Positions 7,673 to 15,917 of a stretch of 64,000 nt of DNA are shown here, piece after piece. The position numbers were made by a program, and so were the translations under genes. This DNA comes from Paraburkholderia bryophila. GTDB lineage: Bacteria > Pseudomonadota > Gammaproteobacteria > Burkholderiales > Burkholderiaceae. The stretch lies in contig NZ_QLTK01000017.1 in NCBI RefSeq assembly GCF_003269035.1, forward strand, positions 90,008 through 154,007, read 5' to 3'. The notes below the pieces were generated by a model. That model did no database searches. It was not told the origin of the DNA and saw nothing but the letters and a program-made list of their open reading frames with translations. How positions within the stretch are numbered: position 1 is the stretch's first letter; the number at the start of each line of letters is the position of its first letter.

Positions 7673-9268
7673 TCAGGTCGCTTCCACCGACGCGGCGACC
7701 GGCGCATTCATCGGCGCCTGCATCGGCCCATGCGTCGCCACACCTACCGGCTGTTGCGCCGGCGCATACGCGACGTAATCGTCCATGCTGAAGGTGCGCG
7801 TGGCCTGGCGGAATTTGTACGCAAACCCCGGCCACAGCGTGGTGTTCTTGCCGGTCTTCGGATCGAGGTACCAGCTCTTGCAACCGCCGGTCGACCAGAT
7901 CGCGCGATCGAGCTTCTGCTGGATGCGCTCGTTATAGGCGCGCTCCACCTGCGGGCGCACTTCGATCGCGGCGGCGCGTTCGGCGTTCATCGTCTGCAGC
8001 GCGCGCAGGATGTACTCGACCTGCGACTCGATCATGAACACCATCGAGTTGTGGCCGAGGCCGGTATTCGGACCCACGACCATGAAGAAGTTCGGATAGC
8101 CCGGCAACGCCGTGCCCAGATAGGCATGCGCGCCGTCGCGCCACGTATCGACGATATCGACGCCGCCGCGCCCGCGCACCACGCCCGGCGGAAACGGATC
8201 GGCAACCTGGAAGCCGGTACCGAAGATCAGGCAGTCGGCCGGGTGGCGCGCGCCGTCGGTCGTGATCACCGCGTCTGCCTCGATGCGGGCGATACCGGTG
8301 GTGGTGACCGTAACGTTCTGGCGCGATAGCGCCGGGAAGTAGTCGTTGGAAATCAGCACGCGCTTGCAGCCCATCGTGTAGTTCGGCGTCAGCGTGGCGC
8401 GCAGCTGCGGATCGGGCACCTGACGGCGCAGATGCCGCTCGGCGACCTTCTGCGCGGTTTTCATCAGCGACGGATGAATCGCGAAACCGAGTGCCCGCGA
8501 TTCGAGCATGCAGTACAGCGCCGAACGCATGATCTTCTGCGTGAAGGGCAGATGTCTGAAGAGCCACTGTTCGAGCGGTTTCACGGGACGGTCGGCCTTC
8601 GGCATGATCCACGGCGGGGTGCGCTGGAACAGTTCCAGATGCGCGACGCGCGGCGCGATCTGCGGCACGAACTGGATCGCGCTCGCGCCGGTGCCGATCA
8701 CGGCGACGCGTTTGCCGTCGAGCGGATAGCCGTGGTCCCATTGCTGCGAATGGAAGGTCTTGCCGCGGAAGGTGTCGATCCCCGGAATCTCCGGCAGGGC
8801 CGCGCGCGACAGGCCGCCCATCGCCGAAATCAGCACGCGTGCCGACCATTGCTGACCGTTCGTGAAGCTCAGTTGCCAGCGGTGGCGCGTCTCGTCGTAA
8901 GTGGCGCTCGCCAGTTCATGGCGAAAGCGCAGATGACGCTGAACGCCGAAACGTTGTGCGCATTCCTCGAGGTAACCGCGGATTTCCGGCTGGCGCGCGA
9001 ACATGCGGGTCCAGTGCGGATTCGGGGCGAAGGAGAACGAATAGACGTGCGATTGGACGTCGCAGGCGCAACCGGGGTAATGGTTGTCGCGCCAGGTGCC
9101 GCCGACCGATTCAGCCTTTTCCGCGATGACGAAGTCGGTCAGGCCGGCTTGCCGCAGGCGGATCGCCATGCCCAGCCCCGCAAAACCGGAGCCGATGATG
9201 GCGATGTCGGTGTCGACCGGCGCGGTGGGCTCAGCGGCGGCTTCGTGGGGCGTCATGCGTGCGTTCAT
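7673..9268 (-). CDS. Flavin-containing Baeyer-Villiger-type monooxygenase
   Basis: A 531-residue class B flavoprotein monooxygenase that should use FAD, NADPH and O2 to insert oxygen into ketones or oxidise heteroatoms. The FAD-binding GSGFAG is at residues 26-31 and the NADPH-binding GTGASA at 192-197. Between them is FRGKTFHSQQWD (167-178), a match to the Baeyer-Villiger fingerprint FxGxxxHxxxW[PD]. The ATG at 9268 has GGAG 9 bases upstream. It is the first gene of a four-gene operon with an SDR, a PF10118 protein and an alpha/beta hydrolase. This recalls the mycobacterial mymA-type arrangement in content. The substrate is unknown. Confidence 0.92.
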   Translation of the reverse strand: MNARMTPHEAAAEPTAPVDTDIAIIGSGFAGLGMAIRLRQAGLTDFVIAEKAESVGGTWRDNHYPGCACDVQSHVYSFSFAPNPHWTRMFARQPEIRGYLEECAQRFGVQRHLRFRHELASATYDETRHRWQLSFTNGQQWSARVLISAMGGLSRAALPEIPGIDTFRGKTFHSQQWDHGYPLDGKRVAVIGTGASAIQFVPQIAPRVAHLELFQRTPPWIMPKADRPVKPLEQWLFRHLPFTQKIMRSALYCMLESRALGFAIHPSLMKTAQKVAERHLRRQVPDPQLRATLTPNYTMGCKRVLISNDYFPALSRQNVTVTTTGIARIEADAVITTDGARHPADCLIFGTGFQVADPFPPGVVRGRGGVDIVDTWRDGAHAYLGTALPGYPNFFMVVGPNTGLGHNSMVFMIESQVEYILRALQTMNAERAAAIEVRPQVERAYNERIQQKLDRAIWSTGGCKSWYLDPKTGKNTTLWPGFAYKFRQATRTFSMDDYVAYAPAQQPVGVATHGPMQAPMNAPVAASVEAT

Positions 9269-9299
9269 CCGATCCGGCTCCTATTTTTACCGTCTTAAC

Positions 9300-9321
9300 T
9301 GTTACATTGATGGATGTAACA
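9300..9321 (-). promoter_or_regulatory. Perfect inverted repeat in the monooxygenase operon promoter
   Basis: TGTTACAT and ATGTAACA form perfect 8-bp arms around a 6-bp spacer, 32 bases upstream of the monooxygenase start. On the minus strand a TTGTTA at the outer edge can serve as a -35-like element, with TAAGAC about 19 bases on as a poor -10. MerR-type activators use such long-spacer promoters with the dyad inside. The MerR gene at 10645-11511 is therefore a candidate ligand, though a TetR-type repressor would fit equally. Binding is inferred only. Confidence 0.6.
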
Positions 9322-9401
9322 ATAGAGGCTGGTAACGGATGACGCAAGAGGCCAGTTAGATGCCCGGCTCTAGGACTGACCGCACGCCACGGTCGGTCGG
9401 T

Positions 9402-10400
9402 TTATTTCGCCGCAAGCGCCGCCGTGGCTAGGGGGTTCTGCCAGACGGCGTCTTTTACGGCGATTTTCTGCGGAATCAGGTGAGCGCCGTAGAAGGCGTC
9501 CGCGACGCCTTGCTGGGAGCGCGCGATGTCGTCGGTCACGGCCGTGGTGCCGTACGGATAGCGGCGCACCCACGTTTCGACCAGTTTCGGATCGAGGCCG
9601 ACCTTCGGCGCGATCAGCGCGGCGGTTTCCACAGGATGCGCGTTGACCCACAGGCCGGCCGTGCGCAATTGCCCAAGAATCGCGCCGACTACCTCGGGAT
9701 GCTGCCGGGCGAAGTCGCGGGTGGCTTCGTAGAAGTTATAAGGGCCGTTGAGACCCGTATAGTCCGCCAGGGTGCGTGCTTTCAAGGCCTGCTGCGCGGA
9801 CGCATAGTACGGGTCCCAGATCACCCAGGCATCGACGCTGCCGCTTTCGAACGCCGCGCGCGCGTCGGCGGGGGCGAGGTAGACCGGACGCACGTCCTCG
9901 TAACGCAGGCCGGCTTTTTTCAGCGCTTCGAGCAGCAGATAGTTCGAGCTCGATCCTTTCTGCAGCGCGACCCGTTTGCCTTTGAGATCGGCGACGTTGC
10001 GCAGCGTCGAGTCGCTCTTCACCAGAATCGCTTCCGCGTGCTCGCCGGACGGTTCCGCGCCCACATAAACGAAGTTCACGCCACCGGCCTGCGCGAACAC
10101 CGGCGGCGGCGCGCCGGTGTAGCCGAAGTCGACGCTGTTCGCGTTCAACGCTTCGAGCAGTTGCGGTCCCGCCGGGAATTCGAACCACTTGATGCTGTAG
10201 CCGAGCGGCTTGAGCCGCTCGTCGAGCGAGCCTTGGGCTTTCAGTATCGCGAGCAGGCCGGACTTCTGGTAGCCGATGCGCAGGACTCTGGCGGTGTCGC
10301 TGCCGCCCGATTGCGCGCTGGCGTCGACGGTGGCGAAGGTGGCGATGGCCGTGAGCAAGGCGGCGGCGACGTGAAACTGAAAACGGGCGTGACGGGTCAT
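9402..10400 (-). CDS. ABC transporter substrate-binding protein, aliphatic sulfonate (SsuA) type
   Basis: A 332-residue periplasmic binding protein of the SsuA/NMT1-like family. It has a signal peptide (residues 1-30, ending ATVDASAQ), then the family pattern RIGYQKSGLLAILKAQGSLDERL, FEFPAGPQLLEALNANSVDFGYTGAPPPVFAQAG and SGSVDAWVIWDPYYASAQ. It would deliver a sulfonate or similar small anion to an ABC importer. No permease or ATPase gene is adjacent, so it is an orphan here. The ATG at 10400 has GGAG 8 bases upstream; two earlier in-frame ATGs lack a ribosome site and precede no signal peptide. Confidence 0.88.
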   Translation of the reverse strand: MTRHARFQFHVAAALLTAIATFATVDASAQSGGSDTARVLRIGYQKSGLLAILKAQGSLDERLKPLGYSIKWFEFPAGPQLLEALNANSVDFGYTGAPPPVFAQAGGVNFVYVGAEPSGEHAEAILVKSDSTLRNVADLKGKRVALQKGSSSNYLLLEALKKAGLRYEDVRPVYLAPADARAAFESGSVDAWVIWDPYYASAQQALKARTLADYTGLNGPYNFYEATRDFARQHPEVVGAILGQLRTAGLWVNAHPVETAALIAPKVGLDPKLVETWVRRYPYGTTAVTDDIARSQQGVADAFYGAHLIPQKIAVKDAVWQNPLATAALAAK

Positions 10401-10644
10401 GCGGGGAATCTCCATGGCGTGCGAGTGTGATTTCGCCGGCCGTGCTTCGTCGGCGTGGTCCGCGCGCACGCGAGTCATGTGACAGGAGGTGACGTGACCT
10501 TGCATGGACGCGCAAACGCCGGGAAACCCGTCGCGGCGACGTTCATGGATCGTCGCATGGACGTGGCGCCCTACCAACGAAGCAATGGAGATTTGAATAT
10601 GACGGGTGAGGGCAGCGAGAGCGCAGGCCGCGTGAGGCGCGCGG

Positions 10645-11511
10645 CTACTTTTTCGGCTTGTCCGCTCTCGCCACGTTGCGCTCCGCCGCGGCGCCGTCGG
10701 CGGAATGGCCCAGTTTCTTTTCCATGATCGCCGCGACGCGGTCGCCCAGGTAGTCGCCGGAGGCTTCTTCGAGCGCGCGGTTCATTTCGCTTTCCACCAG
10801 CACCATGGCGAGCGGCCGCACGCGCCAGATCGCGTCGACCAGGGCGGGCACGTCGGCGGGCGGCGGCAGCGCGTCGGCGTCGTAGCGATCCAGTTGATGG
10901 ACGACGAGATCCACCAGCGCCTTGGCGACCGCCTGAAAATGCGGCCGGGCGATGCCGACGGCGTCGAGCAGATCGGCGAGCGGAATGCCTTCCTTCGCCA
11001 TGGTGGCGCCGGCGGCCAGCGCCGTGGGGTTGCCCGACACGAACGAGAGGCCGTGGCGCTCCAGCAGCCCGAGCTCGACCGCCTTACCGAGCGCGCTCGG
11101 CGTGGCTTTGTCGCCGAACATTTGCAGCAATTCGATCAGCGAGTATTTCTTCGGACGCTCACGCGACCAGCGCCCGCCGATGGCGGTTTCCAGACCGAGG
11201 ATCGAACGCAGATCGTGGCCCTCGTCGACCGCCATGATCAGGTCCTGAATGTTCGCGAGCGTATAGCCGCGCGTGAGCAGGTGATTGATCAGCTTCAGAC
11301 GCGACACGTGGGTGTCGTCGTACACGCCGACCCGGCCGCGTTTTTCCGGCGGCGCGAGCAGGCCCCGATCCTGATACGCGCGCACGTTGCGCACGGTGGT
11401 GTCGGTGACGCGCGCGAGTTCGTCGACGGTGTATTCGTTGCGCGGCGCTGGGCTGGCCGCGACGTTGGTGTCGGCGGACGAGGGCGGGACGGAGGGCGGC
11501 GTGTTGGGCAT
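10645..11511 (-). CDS. MerR family transcriptional regulator
   Basis: A 288-residue regulator. After a 25-residue Pro/Ser-rich leader comes a MerR DNA-binding domain (YTVDELARVTDTTVRNVRAYQDRGLLAPPEKRGRVGVYDDTHVSRL). A long C-terminal region of about 190 residues with no Cys metal site suggests an organic ligand rather than a metal. It is upstream of the binding-protein gene and of the monooxygenase operon, all on the minus strand, with a 244-bp gap before the next gene. It is a candidate activator of the monooxygenase operon through the inverted repeat at 9300-9321 (inference). Confidence 0.88.
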   Translation of the reverse strand: MPNTPPSVPPSSADTNVAASPAPRNEYTVDELARVTDTTVRNVRAYQDRGLLAPPEKRGRVGVYDDTHVSRLKLINHLLTRGYTLANIQDLIMAVDEGHDLRSILGLETAIGGRWSRERPKKYSLIELLQMFGDKATPSALGKAVELGLLERHGLSFVSGNPTALAAGATMAKEGIPLADLLDAVGIARPHFQAVAKALVDLVVHQLDRYDADALPPPADVPALVDAIWRVRPLAMVLVESEMNRALEEASGDYLGDRVAAIMEKKLGHSADGAAAERNVARADKPKK

Positions 11512-11625
11512 GGGCGGATTTTAACGCGGCCGTCGGCGCGACCGCCAGCGCGGCGGTGCGTCACGACCTGTCATGAGGTGTCGCTGCGTGTGATGGAACC
11601 AGGCGTCGCACGCCTACGGCAAGGG

Positions 11626-12735
11626 CTATTCCAGGTAGGATCGAATCAGTTTTTTATTGGCGTCGGCGTAGTCGTAGCAATTCGATCGTAAATCGAGCGC
11701 CGTTGCGAACATGATCGTTTCGCACCACCAGCCGTTGTATCTGACTTCGGCGTTTTCATGGGTGGCGCTCAGCATGTGGCCGAATTCGTGGGCGAGAATT
11801 TGATGGCTGCGGGAACTGGCAAAGCCGTAGTTGCCGCCCTGGTGCGCGAGACCGGCGGTGCTGCTATTCATTCTGTTTGCCGTGAACAGCAGGAATTTGT
11901 TGTCGAAGTCGAATGGGTCTTGCGGGAACTGGGTCCGCACTCGTGCCGTCCATTGACGAAGTTTCTCGTTGGCGTCGCCGCCCGCATAAGCAAAGTCGGT
12001 TATACCGGGAAGGTCTTTGTGGATATCGACCGTCATGGTGCGCCCAACGGGCAGCAAGGCTTCAATCAGGCCAATCCACCAGCTCAGGTGATCGTTAAGT
12101 GCGACGTTTTTTGCGTCGTCGTGAATGAAGATGGAAAAAATCAGTTCACGGGTATCGCGACTTTCGGCCTTGGCCTTGCGACGTTCGACAGTGGTCGATT
12201 CCCGTGGTCCTTCGCTCGGCGTAAGCACGATATGGTCAATGTTTTCACTCGTGTCCTGCGGGGTAAGAACGCGTATCTCGGGGTTGGGCTGTTGGGCGGT
12301 GTAGGAGATGTTGTAGGCGTTGGCGTGGGGCGCCGCGTTGACGAAAATATCCAGGCGGTCGGCGTAGCGGGTAAAAATCGCCGGATAGCCGTCGACCTTG
12401 CCGCGGTACAGCGCGGCCGCGCCGTCGTTCGAATAAACCAGCTTGACCGGCATGCGCGTGTCGACGTGGATGATCGCAGCGGCGCGCATCGCGTCGGCAC
12501 GCGCGGCGTCCTGAGGCGGCAGGTCGCCGCGTAACCCGGTCGGCAATCCGCGAGCGACTGCGGCGTCGAAGTGCATGATCGTGGAGGCGACGCTGCTTCC
12601 CGCCGCAGTCAGCAGGCACAGCAGCAGGCATACCCGCAACCAGGTCGCGCGAGCCGCTGCGAAGCGTGAACGAGGTGCGTCGACGCTGCACGTCGAGCGC
12701 ATCGGGTATGGAGATGAAACGGCGAGATGGTGCAT
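11626..12735 (-). CDS. Exported metzincin-like zinc peptidase, uncharacterised
   Basis: A 369-residue protein with a hydrophobic N-terminal signal (about residues 28-50). Near the C-terminus is HEFGHMLSATHE, giving His316-Glu317-x-x-His320-x5-His326. This is the HExxHxxxxxH zinc spacing of metzincins, but with Ser where the usual Gly sits. A Met that could form the Met-turn follows in CETIMFA. The N-terminal 250 residues match no family I recognise. The ATG has AGGAG 7 bases upstream. It stands alone between the MerR and GNAT genes. It is probably a secreted or periplasmic protease; substrate unknown. Confidence 0.7.
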   Translation of the reverse strand: MHHLAVSSPYPMRSTCSVDAPRSRFAAARATWLRVCLLLCLLTAAGSSVASTIMHFDAAVARGLPTGLRGDLPPQDAARADAMRAAAIIHVDTRMPVKLVYSNDGAAALYRGKVDGYPAIFTRYADRLDIFVNAAPHANAYNISYTAQQPNPEIRVLTPQDTSENIDHIVLTPSEGPRESTTVERRKAKAESRDTRELIFSIFIHDDAKNVALNDHLSWWIGLIEALLPVGRTMTVDIHKDLPGITDFAYAGGDANEKLRQWTARVRTQFPQDPFDFDNKFLLFTANRMNSSTAGLAHQGGNYGFASSRSHQILAHEFGHMLSATHENAEVRYNGWWCETIMFATALDLRSNCYDYADANKKLIRSYLE

Positions 12736-12881
12736 GGCGCGCTCCTGAACGTCGAGGTCACGTCGACTCCTTCGAACTGGAAATCGACCCTCTCGCGCGC
12801 CGCTTTTCGCCGGCGCCGCGAGTCACCTCAAAATTAGGCGTAGCGATCCAATGCGTCCAGAGACAAGGCGACGCAAGCGGT

Positions 12882-13484
12882 TCAGGTAGGCGCCTGCGCG
12901 ACGTCGTCCGGTGCCGTGGCATCGCCCACGCCGAGCTTGCGCTGCATCAGCGTCGTATCGAGCCAGCGGCCATGCTTGAAGCCGACCGCCTTCAACGTGC
13001 CGGTCAATTCGAAGCCCAACTGCGTATGCAGCGACAGCGAACCGCCGCTGCCGCCGTCCGCGATCACGGCGACCATCTGACGCCACGGTCCGGTTTCGCA
13101 GCGCGCAATCAACGCTTCGAGCAGGATGCGTCCGAGGCCGCGGCCGCGATACGCGTCGTTCACATAGATTGAATCTTCGATCGTGTTGCGATACGCGGCG
13201 CGCGGCCGGTAAGGCGTCGCGTAGCAATAGCCGGCGATTTCGCCGTCGACCTCGGCAACCATGTAGGGCAGCCCATGGCTGCGCACCGACGCGAGCCGCC
13301 CGCGCAGATCGTCGACGGAAGGCGGGGTTTCTTCGAACGAGGCGACGCCGGTCAGCACGTGGTGCGCGTAGATCGCCTGGATCGCGGGCAGATCGGCTTC
13401 GCCGGCGTCGCGAATCAGCGGTACGTTCAGCGGCGAGGCGGCGGTGGCATCGGGTGCGGCGGGCGCGGGGCGGGTGGTGCTCAT
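12882..13484 (-). CDS. GNAT N-acetyltransferase (phosphinothricin acetyltransferase-like)
   Basis: A 200-residue acetyltransferase. The pattern IRDAGEADLPAIQAIYAHHVLTGVASFEETPPS at the start and YVNDAYRGRGLGRILLEALI (acetyl-CoA pyrophosphate loop, about residues 109-128) are typical of the PAT/Bar subgroup, as is the late LGFELTGTLKAVGFKHGRWLDTTLMQ. It would transfer acetyl from acetyl-CoA to an amine such as phosphinothricin, methionine sulfoximine or another amino-acid analogue. The first 20 residues are an Ala/Pro-rich extension, so the start could be slightly further in. It is monocistronic in its setting. Confidence 0.88.
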   Translation of the reverse strand: MSTTRPAPAAPDATAASPLNVPLIRDAGEADLPAIQAIYAHHVLTGVASFEETPPSVDDLRGRLASVRSHGLPYMVAEVDGEIAGYCYATPYRPRAAYRNTIEDSIYVNDAYRGRGLGRILLEALIARCETGPWRQMVAVIADGGSGGSLSLHTQLGFELTGTLKAVGFKHGRWLDTTLMQRKLGVGDATAPDDVAQAPT

Positions 13485-13603
13485 ACGTGTTCCTGTCGTG
13501 GCCGGTTGGAATGCATACGTTTGACTATGCCCGTCGCGCGCGCGGATTTGAAGCGGGTCAAAAATCGCTTACACATATGGCCGCTATTCGCGCGGCGAAA
13601 ACA

Positions 13604-13825
13604 TTAGTTGTGCGAGTACGTGTCAGGCTGTTTCACGTAGCCGCGGTGACGCTTTTGATGTCGAGCCTTGTGCGTCGGACTGGTGTTGGATTGCGCGGCG
13701 GCGCCATGCTCATTGCCGGACGGGAGCGAGCTCTGACCTTCGCCGAAGCGGAAGGTTTGCGAGGTTTGGGCGTACGCGCCGGCGGACAGCGTCAACGCGG
13801 CGACGAGACAAAGCGACAGTTTCAT
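13604..13825 (-). CDS. Small exported protein of unknown function
   Basis: A 73-residue protein with a clean Sec signal peptide (MKLSLCLVAALTLSAGAYAQ, cleavage after AYA) and a short polar, basic, His-containing mature part (HKARHQKRHRGYVKQPDTYSHN). The ATG at 13825 has a strong GGAGG site 6 bases upstream, which is the main support for it being a real gene. It resembles the many small periplasmic proteins of Burkholderia but I cannot name a family. It ends 119 bp before the GNAT start and follows the RpiR gene on the same strand. Confidence 0.7.
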   Translation of the reverse strand: MKLSLCLVAALTLSAGAYAQTSQTFRFGEGQSSLPSGNEHGAAAQSNTSPTHKARHQKRHRGYVKQPDTYSHN

Positions 13826-13921
13826 GAATCCTCCTTCGGAACGAAGCCGCAGAGGATACCCGGTTTGCAGCGGACCGTGCAGCATGCGCCGATGCGCCCG
13901 CACGCCGGTGCGCCGCAGGCT

Positions 13922-14815
13922 TCAAAGATCGAACTGGTCGAATTCGCTTTGCAGTTCGCGGTTTCGGGCCACGCGTTCGTCGATATCCGCCCCGAGCCGT
14001 TCGACGAGCGCCGAGAGCAGCAGATTGAACAGGCAGGTGAGCGGCGCGAGCGAATCCCAGAATTGACCGACATCGGTTTTCACCTGCAGCAGGTCGCCGT
14101 CGAACTCGCGTGCCCACGGACAGTAGATATCGGTGACGAGCGCGAACGGCAAACCGCGTCGCGTGGCCGCTTCGCAATAGCGGCGCGCGACCTTCGAATA
14201 GGCGCGCGTGTCGGTGACGATCAGATACGGCGACTTGAAATCCGAGTTCAGCGAATCGACGTACGAGCCCGACAAGCCGTCGGAATAGAACACGCGCGGG
14301 CGAAGATATTCGAGGTAGCTGTAGAACGCGTTGCTGATACCGCGGGTGGACTGAATGCCGAGAATGTAGACGGCGTCCGCGGTGGCGATGCGATCGGCGA
14401 CACGCGCGAAGGCGGGTGACTGCGCGAGCTGGTAGACATGCTGGATCGCGCCGACTTCGAGTTCGAGCGAATGGGCGAGCGCGGCGTTCGGTGCGGCAAG
14501 GCCGCCCGCGTGCGGCGCGGCTTCGCCGGGTTGCCCGGCGCCGCGGCGGAACGCGTCGAGCCGGTCGGTGATCAGCCACGGACGCTCCTGCGCGCCGCGC
14601 AGTTCACGTTTCAGATCGTCCAGGTTCTGATAGCCGACGCTGCGCAAAAAACGTCCCACCGAAATGCCGCTGGTGCCGGCTTGCTGGGCGATCTGGTCGG
14701 CGGTTTCGAGACCGAGCCGGTCGAGATTGGCCAGCATGTAGCTGGCGACGCGTTTGGAGGTCGGCGTGAGTTCGGCAAAGCGGGCTTCGACAGTTTGGGT
14801 AAAAGCGGTCGGCAT
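13922..14815 (-). CDS. MurR/RpiR family transcriptional regulator (HTH plus SIS domain)
   Basis: A 297-residue regulator. The N-terminal HTH_6 domain (FTQTVEARFAELTPTSKRVASYML...SVGRFLRSVGYQNLDDLKRELR, about residues 5-73) is followed by a SIS sugar-phosphate-binding domain (DAVYILGIQSTRGISNAFYSYLEYLRP, about 155-180). Such proteins control carbohydrate or amino-acid catabolism in response to a phosphosugar or related ligand. The ATG at 14815 was chosen because the 25 upstream codons are Pro/Cys-rich and not family-like. No catabolic operon is next to it, so its target is unclear. Confidence 0.88.
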   Translation of the reverse strand: MPTAFTQTVEARFAELTPTSKRVASYMLANLDRLGLETADQIAQQAGTSGISVGRFLRSVGYQNLDDLKRELRGAQERPWLITDRLDAFRRGAGQPGEAAPHAGGLAAPNAALAHSLELEVGAIQHVYQLAQSPAFARVADRIATADAVYILGIQSTRGISNAFYSYLEYLRPRVFYSDGLSGSYVDSLNSDFKSPYLIVTDTRAYSKVARRYCEAATRRGLPFALVTDIYCPWAREFDGDLLQVKTDVGQFWDSLAPLTCLFNLLLSALVERLGADIDERVARNRELQSEFDQFDL

Positions 14816-14914
14816 CTTGATTGCGGCGCAAGGCGGTGGTGGAACGGTCGTCGGGATGATGACACAGTCGACCGGCCGGCGGCATCGCATTGCGTCGATT
14901 CGCGCGGGCTCCGG

Positions 14915-15802
14915 TCAGACTGCCGGCCGCGCCGGCGCGGCGCGCGCGAAGCGCCGCGCGCCCGCCACGCAGGCCACCACCACGACGGTGACGAGGATCA
15001 TCGCGAGCGGCACCTCTTCATGCAGCAGCAGGCCGGCCAGCAGCAGGCCGAAGAACGGCTGCAGCAGTTGCAACTGACCGACGCCGGCAATGCCGCCGAG
15101 CGCGAGGCCGCGATACCAGAACACGAAACCGATCAGCATGCTGAACAGCGACACGTACGCGAGGCCCCACAGCGCGGCGTGACTGACGCCGTCGAACGAC
15201 GCGGGCCGCGTCCACCACGCGAGCGGCAGCATGAGCGGCAACGACAGCACCAGCGCCCATGAGATCACCTGCCAGCCGCCGAGGTGGCGCGACAGGCGCG
15301 CGCCTTCGGCATAGCCCAGCCCGCAGACGACGATCGCGGCCAGCATCAGCGCATCGCCGACCGGCGACGCGTCGATGCCGTGACGCAACGCGAATGCGAC
15401 CACCGCGCTGCTGCCGAGCGCGGAGAAAACCCAGAACGCCGGCTGCGGGCGCTCGCCGCCGCGCAGCACGCCGAAGATCGCGGTGGCGAGCGGCAGCAGG
15501 CCGACGAACACGACCGCATGCGCCGCATTCACATGACGCAGCGCGAGCGCCGTCAGCAACGGAAAGCCGACCACCACGCCGAGCGCGACGATCACCAGCG
15601 GAATCAGATCGCGACGTGCCGGGCGGGCCTCGCGGAACACCAGCAATAACAGCAGACCGAGCGTACCGGCAATGGTCGCGCGGGCAACCGTGAGGAACAC
15701 CGGGTCGAGACCTTGCACGGCGATGCGCGTGGCCGGCAGCGAGCCGCTGAAAATCAGCACGCCGATCATGCCGCTTAGCCAGCCGTTGGTTGTCTTGTCC
15801 AT
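14915..15802 (-). CDS. EamA/DMT family exporter
   Basis: A 295-residue inner-membrane protein with about ten hydrophobic helices and two EamA repeats (first around GMIGVLIFSGSLPATRIAVQGLDPVFLTVARA, second around VISWALVLSLPLM to the C-terminus). Members of this family export amino acids and other metabolites. The ATG at 15802 is divergent from a MocR-type regulator 115 bp away, with inverted repeats between them. That regulator therefore probably controls this exporter. The substrate may be related to the regulator's amino-compound ligand (inference). Confidence 0.87.
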   Translation of the reverse strand: MDKTTNGWLSGMIGVLIFSGSLPATRIAVQGLDPVFLTVARATIAGTLGLLLLLVFREARPARRDLIPLVIVALGVVVGFPLLTALALRHVNAAHAVVFVGLLPLATAIFGVLRGGERPQPAFWVFSALGSSAVVAFALRHGIDASPVGDALMLAAIVVCGLGYAEGARLSRHLGGWQVISWALVLSLPLMLPLAWWTRPASFDGVSHAALWGLAYVSLFSMLIGFVFWYRGLALGGIAGVGQLQLLQPFFGLLLAGLLLHEEVPLAMILVTVVVVACVAGARRFARAAPARPAV

Positions 15803-15875
15803 CGAAAGTGTCCGTGCAAAGGCGAATGAAGCAGATAGCATCCGCTTTTGCGCGGTAAAGGGTAAGCTACGGATC

Positions 15876-15917
15876 AGTACAATTCGTACAAACTGTACTT
15901 ACTGTGGAGCAGTACAG
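15876..15917. promoter_or_regulatory. GTAC-centred inverted repeats between the EamA and MocR genes
   Basis: The 115-bp divergent intergenic region contains CTGTACT at 15893-15899 and AGTACAG at 15911-15917, a perfect 7-bp inverted pair ending directly before the MocR ATG. A further AGTACA at 15876-15881 pairs with TGTACT at 15894-15899. The boxes lie where the MocR gene's own promoter must be, so autoregulation plus control of the exporter is likely. Which box is bound is not known. Confidence 0.5.

Noticed and set aside
7325..8329. 334-codon open frame opposite the SDR and monooxygenase genes
   Set aside because: Low-complexity Arg/His/Gly translation, covered by two well-supported genes on the other strand.
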